A stretch of 5,317 nt of DNA from NCBI GenBank assembly GCA_903873545.1, contig CAIQPA010000549.1, forward strand, positions 1-5,317. Direction: 5' to 3'. This stretch comes from an uncultured delta proteobacterium (GTDB lineage Bacteria > Myxococcota_A > Bradymonadia > REDH01). Shown piece after piece: positions 1-5,317 of this stretch. Under the pieces are notes generated by a model. The model was not told the origin of the DNA. It was given only the letters and a program-made list of their open reading frames with translations, and ran no database searches. Position numbers and translations under genes: made by a program. Each line of letters begins with the position of its first letter. Position 1 is the first letter of the stretch.

Positions 1-37
1 CGTTCGACATGACGAAGGGCGCGAAGGAGATTGCGGC
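1..37 (+). repeat. Direct repeat, copy 1 (end of SCP2 module)
   Basis: This is the end of a 417-bp (139-codon) in-frame module. It matches 418-454 with one mismatch (C versus A at position 20 of the repeat). Past this point the two copies still encode nearly the same RIAAPA-type residues, but with different synonymous codons. The module therefore looks like an old intragenic duplication, not a recent one. Confidence 0.85.
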
Positions 38-1334
38 CCGCATCGCTGCGCCTGCTGCGCCCGCTGCTGCGCCTGCTGCTGCTCCGGCCGCCGCGGCCTC
101 TGCTGCACCGAGCGCGAGCACGGTGACGGATGAGGTCTTTTCGCGGATGGCGGAGGCCTTCTTGCCGGAGAAGGGAGCTGGCTGGACGGCGAACCTGCTC
201 TTCGACATCAAGGGGATTGGCGAATACTCGGTGGAGATTGCCGGTGGTTCAGTGAAGACCGCGAAGGGCAAGGTGGGTACGCCGACCTGCGTGATCAACT
301 TTGCATCGGGCGACACCTTCATCGACATCGTGAGGGGGAAAGAGAAGGCAGAGAAGGCCTTCATGGCGGGCAAGATCAAGGCGTCCAACATGGGCGACCT
401 GATGCGCTACGCCACCTCGTTCGACATGACGAAGGGAGCGAAGGAGATTGCGGCGCGGATTGCGGCTCCGGCTGCTGCGCCCGCTGCGGCTCCGGCTGCT
501 GCACCTGTGGCTCCCCGCTCGCCCGTCGGCCTGCGCTACCGCGAGCCCGCGGAGTTCGCCCGTGCCGCAGACATCGAGGCCTATGCCAAGGCCACGCGCG
601 ACAGCAACCCGCGCTACGCGGAGGGTGCCGACCAGATTGCGCCGCCGCTCTTTGCGGTCCGCGCGGTGCACAAGATGGCGCAGGGCGCGGTCATGGACCG
701 CAGCCTCGACCTCGACCTGGGCCGGCTCGTGCATGGCGAGCAGGAGATGACCTTCCACCAGGTGCTCCGTCCGTGGGATCTGATGACGCCGCGCGGCCAG
801 CTGCTGAAGGTGGAGGAGAAGGCCTCGGGCAAGGTCATCGACCTGGGGCAGACCATCTTCGTCGACGGCGCTCCTGCGGTGGAGATTGTGAGCCGCTACT
901 TCATCCGTGGCAGCAAGTCGGGTGGCGGCAGCGAGCCGGTGGCAGAGCCGGAGCGCGGCACGCCGCTCTTCACCTCGACGGCCACGCTCGAGCCCGGCCA
1001 GACGGTGGACTACGCCGCCGCCTCGCGCGACGACAACCCCATCCACACCGACGAGAGCATCGCCATGGCGGTGGGCTTTCCCTCGGTCATCGGCCACGGC
1101 CTTCTGACCATGGCCTTTGTGCAGCGGGGAGTCATCGACAACCTGCTTGCGGGCGAGTCCGCCAACCTCAAGCGGCTCAAGGTTCGCTTCTCCAAGCCGG
1201 TGCTGCCGGGCGACGAGATCACCACCCGTGGCTGGCTCAAGAGCGAGGCCAACGGTCGCCGCATCATCGAGATTGAGTCGGTGAACCAGCGTGGCGAGAA
1301 GGTCATCACGAACGGCGAAGCCGAGCTGGCCTAG
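1..1334 (+). CDS. SCP2 repeat / MaoC-type (hydratase 2) multidomain protein, 5'-truncated
   Basis: The reading frame is open through the left edge. The ATG at 9 is internal, because the same SFDMTKGAKEIAARI segment recurs 139 residues later inside a domain. Counting that ATG as residue 1, the order is: the tail of one SCP2 domain, an Ala/Pro linker (about 13-36), a complete SCP2 sterol/lipid-carrier domain (about 39-151), a second Ala/Pro linker (152-172), then two hot-dog folds. The first hot-dog (about 175-300) resembles the non-catalytic MaoC dehydratase N-terminal half. The second carries the hydratase-2 motif DDNPIH, with probable catalytic Asp341 and His346, followed by VIGHG. In this family the pair hydrates trans-2-enoyl-CoA to (3R)-hydroxyacyl-CoA, and SCP2 binds acyl-CoA or lipid. 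Eukaryotic MFE-2 combines a dehydrogenase, hydratase 2 and SCP2, so a short-chain dehydrogenase domain may lie upstream; that is inference. The gene ends at TAG 1332-1334 just before a terminator. The domain calls are firm; substrate and pathway are not known. Confidence 0.9.
   Translation, partial: FDMTKGAKEIAARIAAPAAPAAAPAAAPAAAASAAPSASTVTDEVFSRMAEAFLPEKGAGWTANLLFDIKGIGEYSVEIAGGSVKTAKGKVGTPTCVINFASGDTFIDIVRGKEKAEKAFMAGKIKASNMGDLMRYATSFDMTKGAKEIAARIAAPAAAPAAAPAAAPVAPRSPVGLRYREPAEFARAADIEAYAKATRDSNPRYAEGADQIAPPLFAVRAVHKMAQGAVMDRSLDLDLGRLVHGEQEMTFHQVLRPWDLMTPRGQLLKVEEKASGKVIDLGQTIFVDGAPAVEIVSRYFIRGSKSGGGSEPVAEPERGTPLFTSTATLEPGQTVDYAAASRDDNPIHTDESIAMAVGFPSVIGHGLLTMAFVQRGVIDNLLAGESANLKRLKVRFSKPVLPGDEITTRGWLKSEANGRRIIEIESVNQRGEKVITNGEAELA
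418..454 (+). repeat. Direct repeat, copy 2 (end of SCP2 module)
   Basis: Second copy of the sequence at 1-37, offset by exactly 417 bp and in the same reading frame. It closes the complete SCP2 domain and leads into the second Ala/Pro linker. It shows that the gene holds at least two tandem SCP2 modules, the first lying mostly outside the window. Confidence 0.85.
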
Positions 1335-1356
1335 GTCGGTTCGCGTCGTCGCTTTA

Positions 1357-1392
1357 GGCGAGGGTCGGGGTTCCGGCCCTCGCCTCGTTTTT
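1357..1392 (+). terminator. Intrinsic terminator after the SCP2/hydratase gene
   Basis: A 12-bp stem pairs 1357-1368 with 1373-1384, around a 4-nt GGTT loop. Pairing is perfect apart from one U-G wobble. The stem is very GC-rich and is followed by TCG and five T residues at 1388-1392. It lies 22 nt past the stop codon at 1334. Read on the minus strand, the same hairpin lies downstream of hemF but is not followed by a T-run, so it is a much weaker terminator in that direction. Confidence 0.88.
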
Positions 1393-1409
1393 GGCTCAGG
1401 CGAAGCGGC

Positions 1410-2342
1410 TCAGGCCGTCCAGTCGCGGGGCTGCAGGGCGGCCACCATGCGGGCCTCGTCGGAGCCGGGCGCGGGGTGGTGGTCGTAGGCCCAGGAGGCG
1501 TTGGCGGGCATCGACATGAGGATGGACTCGATGCGGCCGCCGGTGCGGAGGCCGAACTGGGTGCCGCGGTCGTTGACCAGGTTGAACTCCACATAGCGGC
1601 CTCGTCGGAGGAGCTGCCACTGGCGGTGGTGGGGCTCGAAGGGGGTGTTGTCGCGCCGACGGGCGATGGGGAGGTAGGCGGGGATGAAGGCCTGGCTGGC
1701 ATCGCGGAGGAAGGCGAAGCTCTCCTCGGGCTGGGTCATCATGTGGTCGAAGAAGATGCCGCCGACGCCGCGCATTTCGCCGCGGTGGGGGATGGTGAAG
1801 TAGCGGTCGCACTCCTCCTTCATGGCGGTGTGGTTTGCGACTGCTGGGTGGGCGTCGCAGACCGCCTTGTGGGTCTGGTGGAAGTGGCGGGCGTCTTCCT
1901 CGAAGAGGTAGTTCGGGGTGAGGTCGGCGCCGCCGCCGAACCAGCCCGTGCTGCCCCGCTCCATGCGCCGGTAGTTCATGTGGACGGTGGGCGCGAAGGG
2001 GTTGTGGGGGTGAAGGACGAGCGAGACACCGACCGCGCGGAAGTGGTGGCCGTCGCCGGGCATGTGGGTGGGGGCGACGCTGCCGAAGCGGCCTTCGACG
2101 ACCGAGAGGTTGACGCCGCCACGCTCGAAGAAGCGGCCGTTCTCGATGACGCGGGTGCGACCCCAGCCGCGGAGGATGGGCGCAGCGGGGTTGGAGGCGT
2201 CGCCTTCGCCGCCCTCTTCGCGCTGCCAGTCGTCGCGGCGGAAGGTGGCGCCGCCCTCGAGTTCCTCCACCGCAGCGAGGATGCTCTCCTGCAGGGCGAT
2301 CATGTGGTCGGTGGCGCGGTCGAAGAGCGAGGGCGAGGTCAT
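1410..2342 (-). CDS. hemF: Oxygen-dependent coproporphyrinogen III oxidase
   Basis: HemF converts coproporphyrinogen III to protoporphyrinogen IX by oxidative decarboxylation of two propionates, using O2, in cytoplasmic haem synthesis. The 310-residue product is close to the usual length of about 300. Family signatures run its whole length: FFERGGVNLSVVEG (71-84), HPHNPFAPTVHMN (111-123), WFGGGADLTP (134-143), EEDARHFH (148-155), CDRYFTIPHR (178-187) then GVGGIFFD, and RRGRYVEFNLVNDRGTQFGL near the C terminus, ending in PRDW. The conserved His residues at 111, 121, 155 and 186 lie in the family's usual motifs. The ATG at 2342 is chosen because AGGGAG sits 9 nt upstream and the protein then begins where HemF proteins normally do. 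An in-frame GTG at 2453 would add 37 unconserved Arg/Ala-rich residues with no ribosome site. The gene is transcribed divergently from the CAP lipoprotein. It implies an aerobic or microaerobic host. Confidence 0.97.
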   Translation of the reverse strand: MTSPSLFDRATDHMIALQESILAAVEELEGGATFRRDDWQREEGGEGDASNPAAPILRGWGRTRVIENGRFFERGGVNLSVVEGRFGSVAPTHMPGDGHHFRAVGVSLVLHPHNPFAPTVHMNYRRMERGSTGWFGGGADLTPNYLFEEDARHFHQTHKAVCDAHPAVANHTAMKEECDRYFTIPHRGEMRGVGGIFFDHMMTQPEESFAFLRDASQAFIPAYLPIARRRDNTPFEPHHRQWQLLRRGRYVEFNLVNDRGTQFGLRTGGRIESILMSMPANASWAYDHHPAPGSDEARMVAALQPRDWTA

Positions 2343-2351
2343 GGCAGGAGG

Positions 2352-2357
2352 CTCCCT
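2352..2357 (-). promoter_or_regulatory. Ribosome binding site of hemF
   Basis: AGGGAG on the minus strand, 9 nt before the ATG at 2342. It decides the start in favour of this ATG over the in-frame GTG at 2453. Confidence 0.7.
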
Positions 2358-2438
2358 AGCGGTGGTCGTGCGGGCGTTAGCAGCGGCCGTGACGCGGCGC
2401 ACCTTTCCAATCCGGCGGCGCGGTTCTAAAGCAGTGGG

Positions 2439-2444
2439 TACAAT
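2439..2444 (+). promoter_or_regulatory. Possible -10 element for the CAP lipoprotein gene
   Basis: TACAAT differs from TATAAT at one base and lies about 35 nt upstream of the lipoprotein start, in the divergent gap 2343-2478. I see no recognisable -35 hexamer at 16-18 nt spacing, so this is a weak call. I found no convincing promoter for hemF on the opposite strand, and nothing else in this gap beyond the two ribosome sites. Confidence 0.25.
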
Positions 2445-2467
2445 GGGAGGCACCTGTTGGTTCCGTC

Positions 2468-2474
2468 GAGGTGA
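2468..2474 (+). promoter_or_regulatory. Ribosome binding site of the CAP lipoprotein gene
   Basis: GAGGTGA is a seven-base match to the anti-Shine-Dalgarno sequence. Two adjacent ATG codons follow, at 2476 and 2479. GAGG is 4 nt from the first and 7 nt from the second, so the second is the better-placed start. Confidence 0.7.
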
Positions 2475-2478
2475 GATG

Positions 2479-3174
2479 ATGCGAGCGATTCCCTATCGAG
2501 TGCTGGCCCTGTTCGTTGTGACGGGTCTTGCGGGCTGCAGCAGCGAGATTCCTGTGCGGAACACGGACCGTTCATCGGGTGGCTCTTCGGGCGGTCGCGA
2601 CACGGGTGTGGCCGACACGGGCGCCACCGACAGCGGCGCTACCGACAGCGGCGCCACCGATACCGGCACCGCAGACACGGGCACCACGGATACTGGAACG
2701 GCCGACACGGGCACCGCTGACACGGGCGTGGTCGACAGCTGGCCGGCCTCCTGGACGCGGCTTGAGGCCGACGTCCTTGCCGGGGTGAATGCGGCGCGTG
2801 CGCGGGGTGCGAATTGTGACTCGGAGGGTGTCTTCGGGCCAGCGCCGGCGCTCAGTCTCAACCCCATCCTCGTTGGCACCGCGCGGGCCATGAGCAAAGA
2901 CATGGGCGCCCGGAACTTCTTCGACCACACCGACCCCGACGGCCTCGACCCCTTCCAGCGCATGGAGGCGGCGGGCTACAACGGCGGCGCGATGGGCGAA
3001 AACATCGCTGCCGGCTATGCGACGGGCGCAGAGGTGGTGGCGGGCTGGCTCACGAGCGACGGCCACTGCCGCAACATCATGGATCCCGACTTTGGGGTCA
3101 TCGGCATCGGCTACGCGAGCGTGCCTGGCTCCGACTACACGCACTACTGGACGCAGAACTTCGGCGACCGTTAG
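2479..3174 (+). CDS. CAP/SCP-domain (YkwD-like) lipoprotein with Asp-Thr-Gly repeat linker
   Basis: The 231-residue product begins with a short signal peptide (Arg2, Arg7, then a hydrophobic stretch at 8-18) and a lipobox LAGC. Cys20 is the predicted lipidation site, so it should be membrane-anchored and exported. A Ser/Gly-rich stretch and nine five-residue repeats (41-85) form a probably extended linker. The CAP domain (CAP/PR-1/SCP superfamily, PF00188 type) spans about 95-229. Visible motifs are FFDHTDPDG (His150), MGENIAAGY (Glu174), AEVVAGW (Glu185), SDGHCRNIMDP (His196) and YWTQNFG. The two His and two Glu match the family's cavity tetrad. Cys113 and Cys197 could form a disulfide. Bacterial CAP proteins have no single agreed activity, so the function is open. 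The start at 2479 rests on RBS spacing; 2476 would add one Met, and an in-frame ATG at 2443 lacks a ribosome site. The stop overlaps that of the convergent sulfotransferase gene. Confidence 0.93.
   Translation: MRAIPYRVLALFVVTGLAGCSSEIPVRNTDRSSGGSSGGRDTGVADTGATDSGATDSGATDTGTADTGTTDTGTADTGTADTGVVDSWPASWTRLEADVLAGVNAARARGANCDSEGVFGPAPALSLNPILVGTARAMSKDMGARNFFDHTDPDGLDPFQRMEAAGYNGGAMGENIAAGYATGAEVVAGWLTSDGHCRNIMDPDFGVIGIGYASVPGSDYTHYWTQNFGDR
2599..2733 (+). repeat. Nine 15-bp in-frame repeats, Asp-(Thr/Ser)-Gly-x-x
   Basis: Nine consecutive 15-bp units encode D-T/S-G-(A/T/V)-(A/T/V). The DNA copies are degenerate, with third-base changes such as GACACG, GATACC and GATACT. Protein-level constraint, not only recent slippage, therefore seems to keep the pattern. 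It sits between the lipidated Cys and the CAP domain. Asp/Thr/Gly spacers of this kind are common in outer-membrane lipoproteins of Myxococcota-like bacteria. Asp at every fifth position gives a strongly acidic tether. Confidence 0.92.
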
Positions 3175-4244
3175 CCGATGCGCTCTTCGGCCGGCGCGGT
3201 CCGCTGCGCCGCCGGAGCGAACCCGTGCCGCGCCATGAAGCCGGCCATCCGCTCATCGACCTCTGCTGTGGTGAGGCCGCAGGCTGCAAGGCTGTAGTCG
3301 TGGCTGCTCGCAAAGCGTGCCTGGCGCCGGTCTGCCGCGCTGAGTGCCTCGCGGAAGTCTGGGGCGATCTCCCAGCCAAAATGGTCGTAGATGGCCTCCA
3401 CCGCCGCGCTCGGCTTGGCAACGAGCCGCTGGTAGTCGAGCACAAAGCGGCGCTCCGCCGGGAGGCGCGCGATGAAGGCCTCGTAGGTGTTGCTGTAGTC
3501 CATGAGGAGGTCTGCCCAGGCCCGGGTCGCGGCGGGGTTGTAGGCCAGGTCGGGTGAGTGGAGCCGCCAGGGTCGCGAGAACATGCTGACGCCCGAGGCC
3601 ACCGTCTCGTGCGGGTCGCGGACCAGGTAGATGAAGCGGGCGTCGGGGAAGGCCTCGTCCACCGTCTCGATGCGGCCTGCGAGGAGCACGTTCTTGAGGA
3701 GCAGGGTGCGGCGCTGCGGGTCGAGCGAGGCCTGCTTGCCCATGTAGCGCTTGAGGAAGGCGATGAGCGTGGCGCGGACGGGGGCCGGCATGAGGTCGAT
3801 GTAGCGCAGGTGGCGGAGCTCTTCGGTGAAGGGAAAGGCGAGCCACATCGCCGGCGTGAGCATGGGGAAGCACCAGAGGCACTCGTCTTCTTCGGGGCGC
3901 ATGAGGCCGGTGGCGTGGATGCCGTCCCAGCCGGCGAAGGCGGCCCGCTCGATGGCGCCGACGAGGCGTGCAACGGGGCTGCCGATGAGGCGGTCGAGCG
4001 CGGCGAGGGCGTCGTAGATCTTCCGGCTGCTGACCGCTGGGAACATGCTGTCGAACATGGTCAGGAAGCGGAAGCGGGTGCGGTCCTGTGCCATCAGCCC
4101 GTGAAGGAAGGTGGTGCCGCTGCGAGGCACCGCAATCACGATGACGGGGGCCGGCGTGGGGGTGGCTGCGGCCTTCGGGAAGAGCAGCGCATCGATGGCG
4201 TCGAAGAGCCAGTTCTGCGTGATGACGAAGAGGTAGTAGCCCAC
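3171..4244 (-). CDS. Sulfotransferase family protein (PAPS-dependent type)
   Basis: With the GTG at 4244 as residue 1, the product has 357 residues. The 5'-phosphosulfate loop is IAVPRSGTTFLH (37-48), and the 3'-phosphate site is FIYLVRDPHETVASGVSMF (204-222), with Arg209 and Ser217 in the family positions. MRPEEDECLW (115-124) and LLLKNVLLAGRI (181-192) also fit the Sulfotransfer_3-type family. Such enzymes move a sulfuryl group from PAPS to a hydroxyl or amine; the acceptor cannot be told from sequence. The GTG is the only ATG/GTG/TTG codon in frame upstream of the core, but it has no ribosome site and cuts a hydrophobic segment in half. The frame stays open to 4391, and residues encoded there (RALFSRRWFGLRRLVGISLL) continue naturally into the annotated N terminus. 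The true start is probably CTG 4338-4340, giving 389 residues with an N-terminal membrane segment. The family call is firm; the start is uncertain. The stop codon overlaps the lipoprotein stop. Confidence 0.92.
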   Translation of the reverse strand: MGYYLFVITQNWLFDAIDALLFPKAAATPTPAPVIVIAVPRSGTTFLHGLMAQDRTRFRFLTMFDSMFPAVSSRKIYDALAALDRLIGSPVARLVGAIERAAFAGWDGIHATGLMRPEEDECLWCFPMLTPAMWLAFPFTEELRHLRYIDLMPAPVRATLIAFLKRYMGKQASLDPQRRTLLLKNVLLAGRIETVDEAFPDARFIYLVRDPHETVASGVSMFSRPWRLHSPDLAYNPAATRAWADLLMDYSNTYEAFIARLPAERRFVLDYQRLVAKPSAAVEAIYDHFGWEIAPDFREALSAADRRQARFASSHDYSLAACGLTTAEVDERMAGFMARHGFAPAAQRTAPAEERIG

Positions 4245-4337
4245 CAGCAGCGAGATGCCGACGAGCCGTCGCAGACCGAACCAGCGACGCGAGAAGAGCG
4301 CGCGCAGGATGATGCGGAGGGTGGGGAGATGGGGGAA

Positions 4338-4350
4338 CAGGCGGGTCTCC
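4338..4350 (-). promoter_or_regulatory. Candidate ribosome site plus CTG start for the sulfotransferase
   Basis: On the minus strand GGAG (4350-4347) is followed, after six bases, by CTG (4340-4338) in the sulfotransferase frame. Starting here adds 32 residues (FPHLPTLRII and onward) that join smoothly to the rest of the protein and complete the hydrophobic segment. CTG starts are rare, so a frameshift linking to another start remains possible; a run of five G lies at 4331-4335. Confidence 0.4.
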
Positions 4351-4364
4351 GGTGCAGGCGTTCG

Positions 4365-4395
4365 ACTCTTCGCGGGGAGTGCGCGGCTGTGTCAA
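4365..4395 (-). promoter_or_regulatory. Possible promoter of the sulfotransferase gene
   Basis: A perfect TTGACA lies at 4395-4390 on the minus strand. The best -10 is weak: AAGAGT at 4370-4365, three of six matches, with a long 19-nt spacer. If used, transcription would begin near 4358, just upstream of the candidate GGAG/CTG start and well upstream of the GTG at 4244. The -35 match in such GC-rich DNA is notable, but chance is not excluded. The remaining gap up to 4483 shows no other element I can support. Confidence 0.25.
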
Positions 4396-4470
4396 CCGAA
4401 GAGGCGCGGCCCATGGCGCAGGAAGGTTGCACGACGGCCTGCAAGTCACCACGATGCGGGTCGTACGCAG

Positions 4471-4475
4471 AGGAG
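4471..4475 (+). promoter_or_regulatory. Ribosome binding site of the beta-helix gene
   Basis: AGGAG, within the longer purine run AGAGGAGAGGA, lies 8 nt before GTG 4484. It favours this start over the in-frame ATG at 4454, which has no such site at normal spacing. Confidence 0.75.
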
Positions 4476-4483
4476 AGGACGCC

Positions 4484-5317
4484 GTGTCGAAGTCGCTGAT
4501 CGAGGAGCTGTTGGCCAAGGGTGTCGAGATCCCGTCGTCGAGTTCGGTGGTGGTCGAAGACCTGGATGTGTCGCGCATCGAGGCGGGCGTGGTGCTCTAC
4601 CCCGGCTGCGTCGTGCGCGGTCGCGAGACGCTCCTGCGGGCCGGCACCAGGCTCGGCCGCGCCGGCGGCGGCTACTTCGAGAATGTGCGCTGCGGCGAGC
4701 GGTGCGACCTCTACGGCGGCTACTTCGAGGATGCGGTCTTCCTCGCCGATGTGACCATGCGTGGCCACGCCGAGGTGCGGGGCGGCACGCTGCTCGAGGA
4801 GGGGTGCGAAGCGGCCCATCATGTGGGCTACAAGATGACGGTCTGCCTGCCTTATGTGGTGGCAGGAAGCCTCATCAACTTCTGTGATGCGCTGGTCTCC
4901 GGCGGCACGAGCCGGAGCGACCACAGCGAGATTGGCAGCACGCTGGCGCTCTACAATTTCACGCCCTGGGGCGACAAGTATGCCAGCCTCTTCGGCGGCG
5001 TTGCGCGGGGCGTCTTCCTGCGCGAGCGGCCCATCTTCGTCGGTGGCCAGACCCAGGTGGTGAGCCCCGTGCGGGTGGGCTTTGGCGCGGTGCTGACGGC
5101 CGGTTCTGCGGTGCGCCGCGATGTGCCCGAAGACCGGCTCTACGGCGAGGCGACGACGGTCATCGACGAGCCCTTCGACGCCGTCCGCTACGGCGCGCTG
5201 CTGCCCAAGTTCGACGCGACGCGCGACTTCACCGGCAACCTCTGGGCCCTCATCGCCTGGTATGAGCGGGTGCGGATCCCGACCGCCAAGGATGCGCTGG
5301 AGCGTGCTCTCTACGAG
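4484..5317 (+). CDS. Left-handed beta-helix protein, GlmU acetyltransferase-like, 3'-truncated
   Basis: The frame is open from GTG 4484 to the window end: 278 codons and no stop. After about 30 N-terminal residues comes a series of imperfect hexapeptide-type turns (about 35-215), typical of a left-handed beta-helix. Its later part can be matched by eye to the GlmU acetyltransferase domain: AAHHVGY (His113 where GlmU has its catalytic His), then ALYNFTPWGDK in place of GlmU CNYDGANK, then IFVGGQTQVVSPVRVGFGAVLTAGSAVRRDV against GlmU [30 protein letters not shown]. About 11 extra residues (around SLFGGVARGVFLRERP) separate the last two blocks. There is no N-terminal nucleotidyltransferase domain. 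The C terminus (230 onward) looks helical and continues outside. I recall similar proteins named UDP-GlcNAc pyrophosphorylase, a name that this domain content does not support. A sugar or sugar-nucleotide acyltransferase, or a non-catalytic helix, are both possible. The GTG start is supported by AGGAG 8 nt upstream; ATG 4454 would add ten residues. Confidence 0.85.
   Translation, partial: MSKSLIEELLAKGVEIPSSSSVVVEDLDVSRIEAGVVLYPGCVVRGRETLLRAGTRLGRAGGGYFENVRCGERCDLYGGYFEDAVFLADVTMRGHAEVRGGTLLEEGCEAAHHVGYKMTVCLPYVVAGSLINFCDALVSGGTSRSDHSEIGSTLALYNFTPWGDKYASLFGGVARGVFLRERPIFVGGQTQVVSPVRVGFGAVLTAGSAVRRDVPEDRLYGEATTVIDEPFDAVRYGALLPKFDATRDFTGNLWALIAWYERVRIPTAKDALERALYE

Noticed and set aside
249..1097. 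A 282-codon open frame on the minus strand opposite the SCP2/hydratase gene
   Set aside because: Arg/His/Ala-rich shadow with a GTG start; the opposite strand carries the SCP2 and MaoC motifs.
1393..1415. GGCTCAGGC repeated twice, 14 bp apart, at the end of hemF
   Set aside because: Only nine bases and two copies, partly coding; too short to distinguish from chance in GC-rich DNA.
1476..2429. A 317-codon open frame on the plus strand opposite hemF
   Set aside because: It is a frame shadow. The minus strand encodes an unmistakable HemF along its whole length, while this translation is low-complexity Gly/Val/Ala/Glu with no family motif.
2343..2453. Extension of hemF to an in-frame GTG at 2453
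   Set aside because: The extra 37 residues look unlike HemF, and the ATG at 2342 has a well-placed ribosome site.
2062..2478. Extension of the lipoprotein frame upstream to 2062
   Set aside because: It would overlap hemF and bury the signal peptide in the middle of the protein; GAGGTGA before 2476/2479 marks the real start.
4427..4455. TTGCAC, 17 bases, CACGAT as a promoter for the beta-helix gene
   Set aside because: Only four of six and three of six matches; not enough to call.
3558..4499. A 313-codon open frame on the plus strand opposite the sulfotransferase
   Set aside because: Composition-driven shadow of the sulfotransferase, whose PAPS motifs are clear; no recognisable domain or ribosome site.

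Overview
This is a GC-rich stretch of ordinary bacterial chromosome. Five protein genes are packed with little spacing. Long spurious reading frames lie opposite the real ones, as expected at this base composition. The gene mix points to an aerobic, high-GC deltaproteobacterial-type bacterium, most likely Myxococcota or a relative: a multidomain SCP2/hydratase-2 protein with Ala-Pro linkers, an oxygen-dependent haem enzyme, a lipoprotein with a Asp-Thr-Gly repeat linker before a CAP domain, a PAPS-type sulfotransferase, and a GlmU-like beta-helix protein. That placement is inferred from gene style, not from a marker gene. I see no mobile element, CRISPR array, tRNA or rRNA.

Layout. (1) Positions 1-1334, plus strand: the 3' part of a gene cut by the window edge. 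It encodes an SCP2 lipid-binding repeat and a two-hot-dog MaoC/hydratase-2 module, joined by Ala-Pro linkers. A strong intrinsic terminator follows at 1357-1392. (2) Positions 1410-2342, minus strand: hemF, coproporphyrinogen III oxidase. (3) Positions 2343-2478: the gap from which hemF and the next gene are read divergently. (4) Positions 2479-3174, plus strand: a CAP-domain lipoprotein with nine 5-residue repeats. (5) Positions 3171-4244, minus strand: a sulfotransferase whose stop codon overlaps that of the lipoprotein gene by 4 bp. Its real start probably lies upstream, at a CTG near 4340. (6) Positions 4245-4483: a divergent gap, part of which is probably sulfotransferase coding sequence. 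(7) Positions 4484 to the window end, plus strand: a left-handed beta-helix protein resembling the acetyltransferase half of GlmU, cut off at its 3' end.

The genes do not form one operon, because their orientations alternate (+ - + - +). A loose lipid and cell-envelope theme (acyl-CoA hydration, lipoprotein, sulfation, sugar-nucleotide-like enzyme) can be drawn, but nothing in the sequence shows that they act together. I did not find a convincing new system. The points most worth checking are the sulfotransferase start, the domain order of the SCP2/hydratase protein, and the GlmU-like protein that lacks a nucleotidyltransferase domain.
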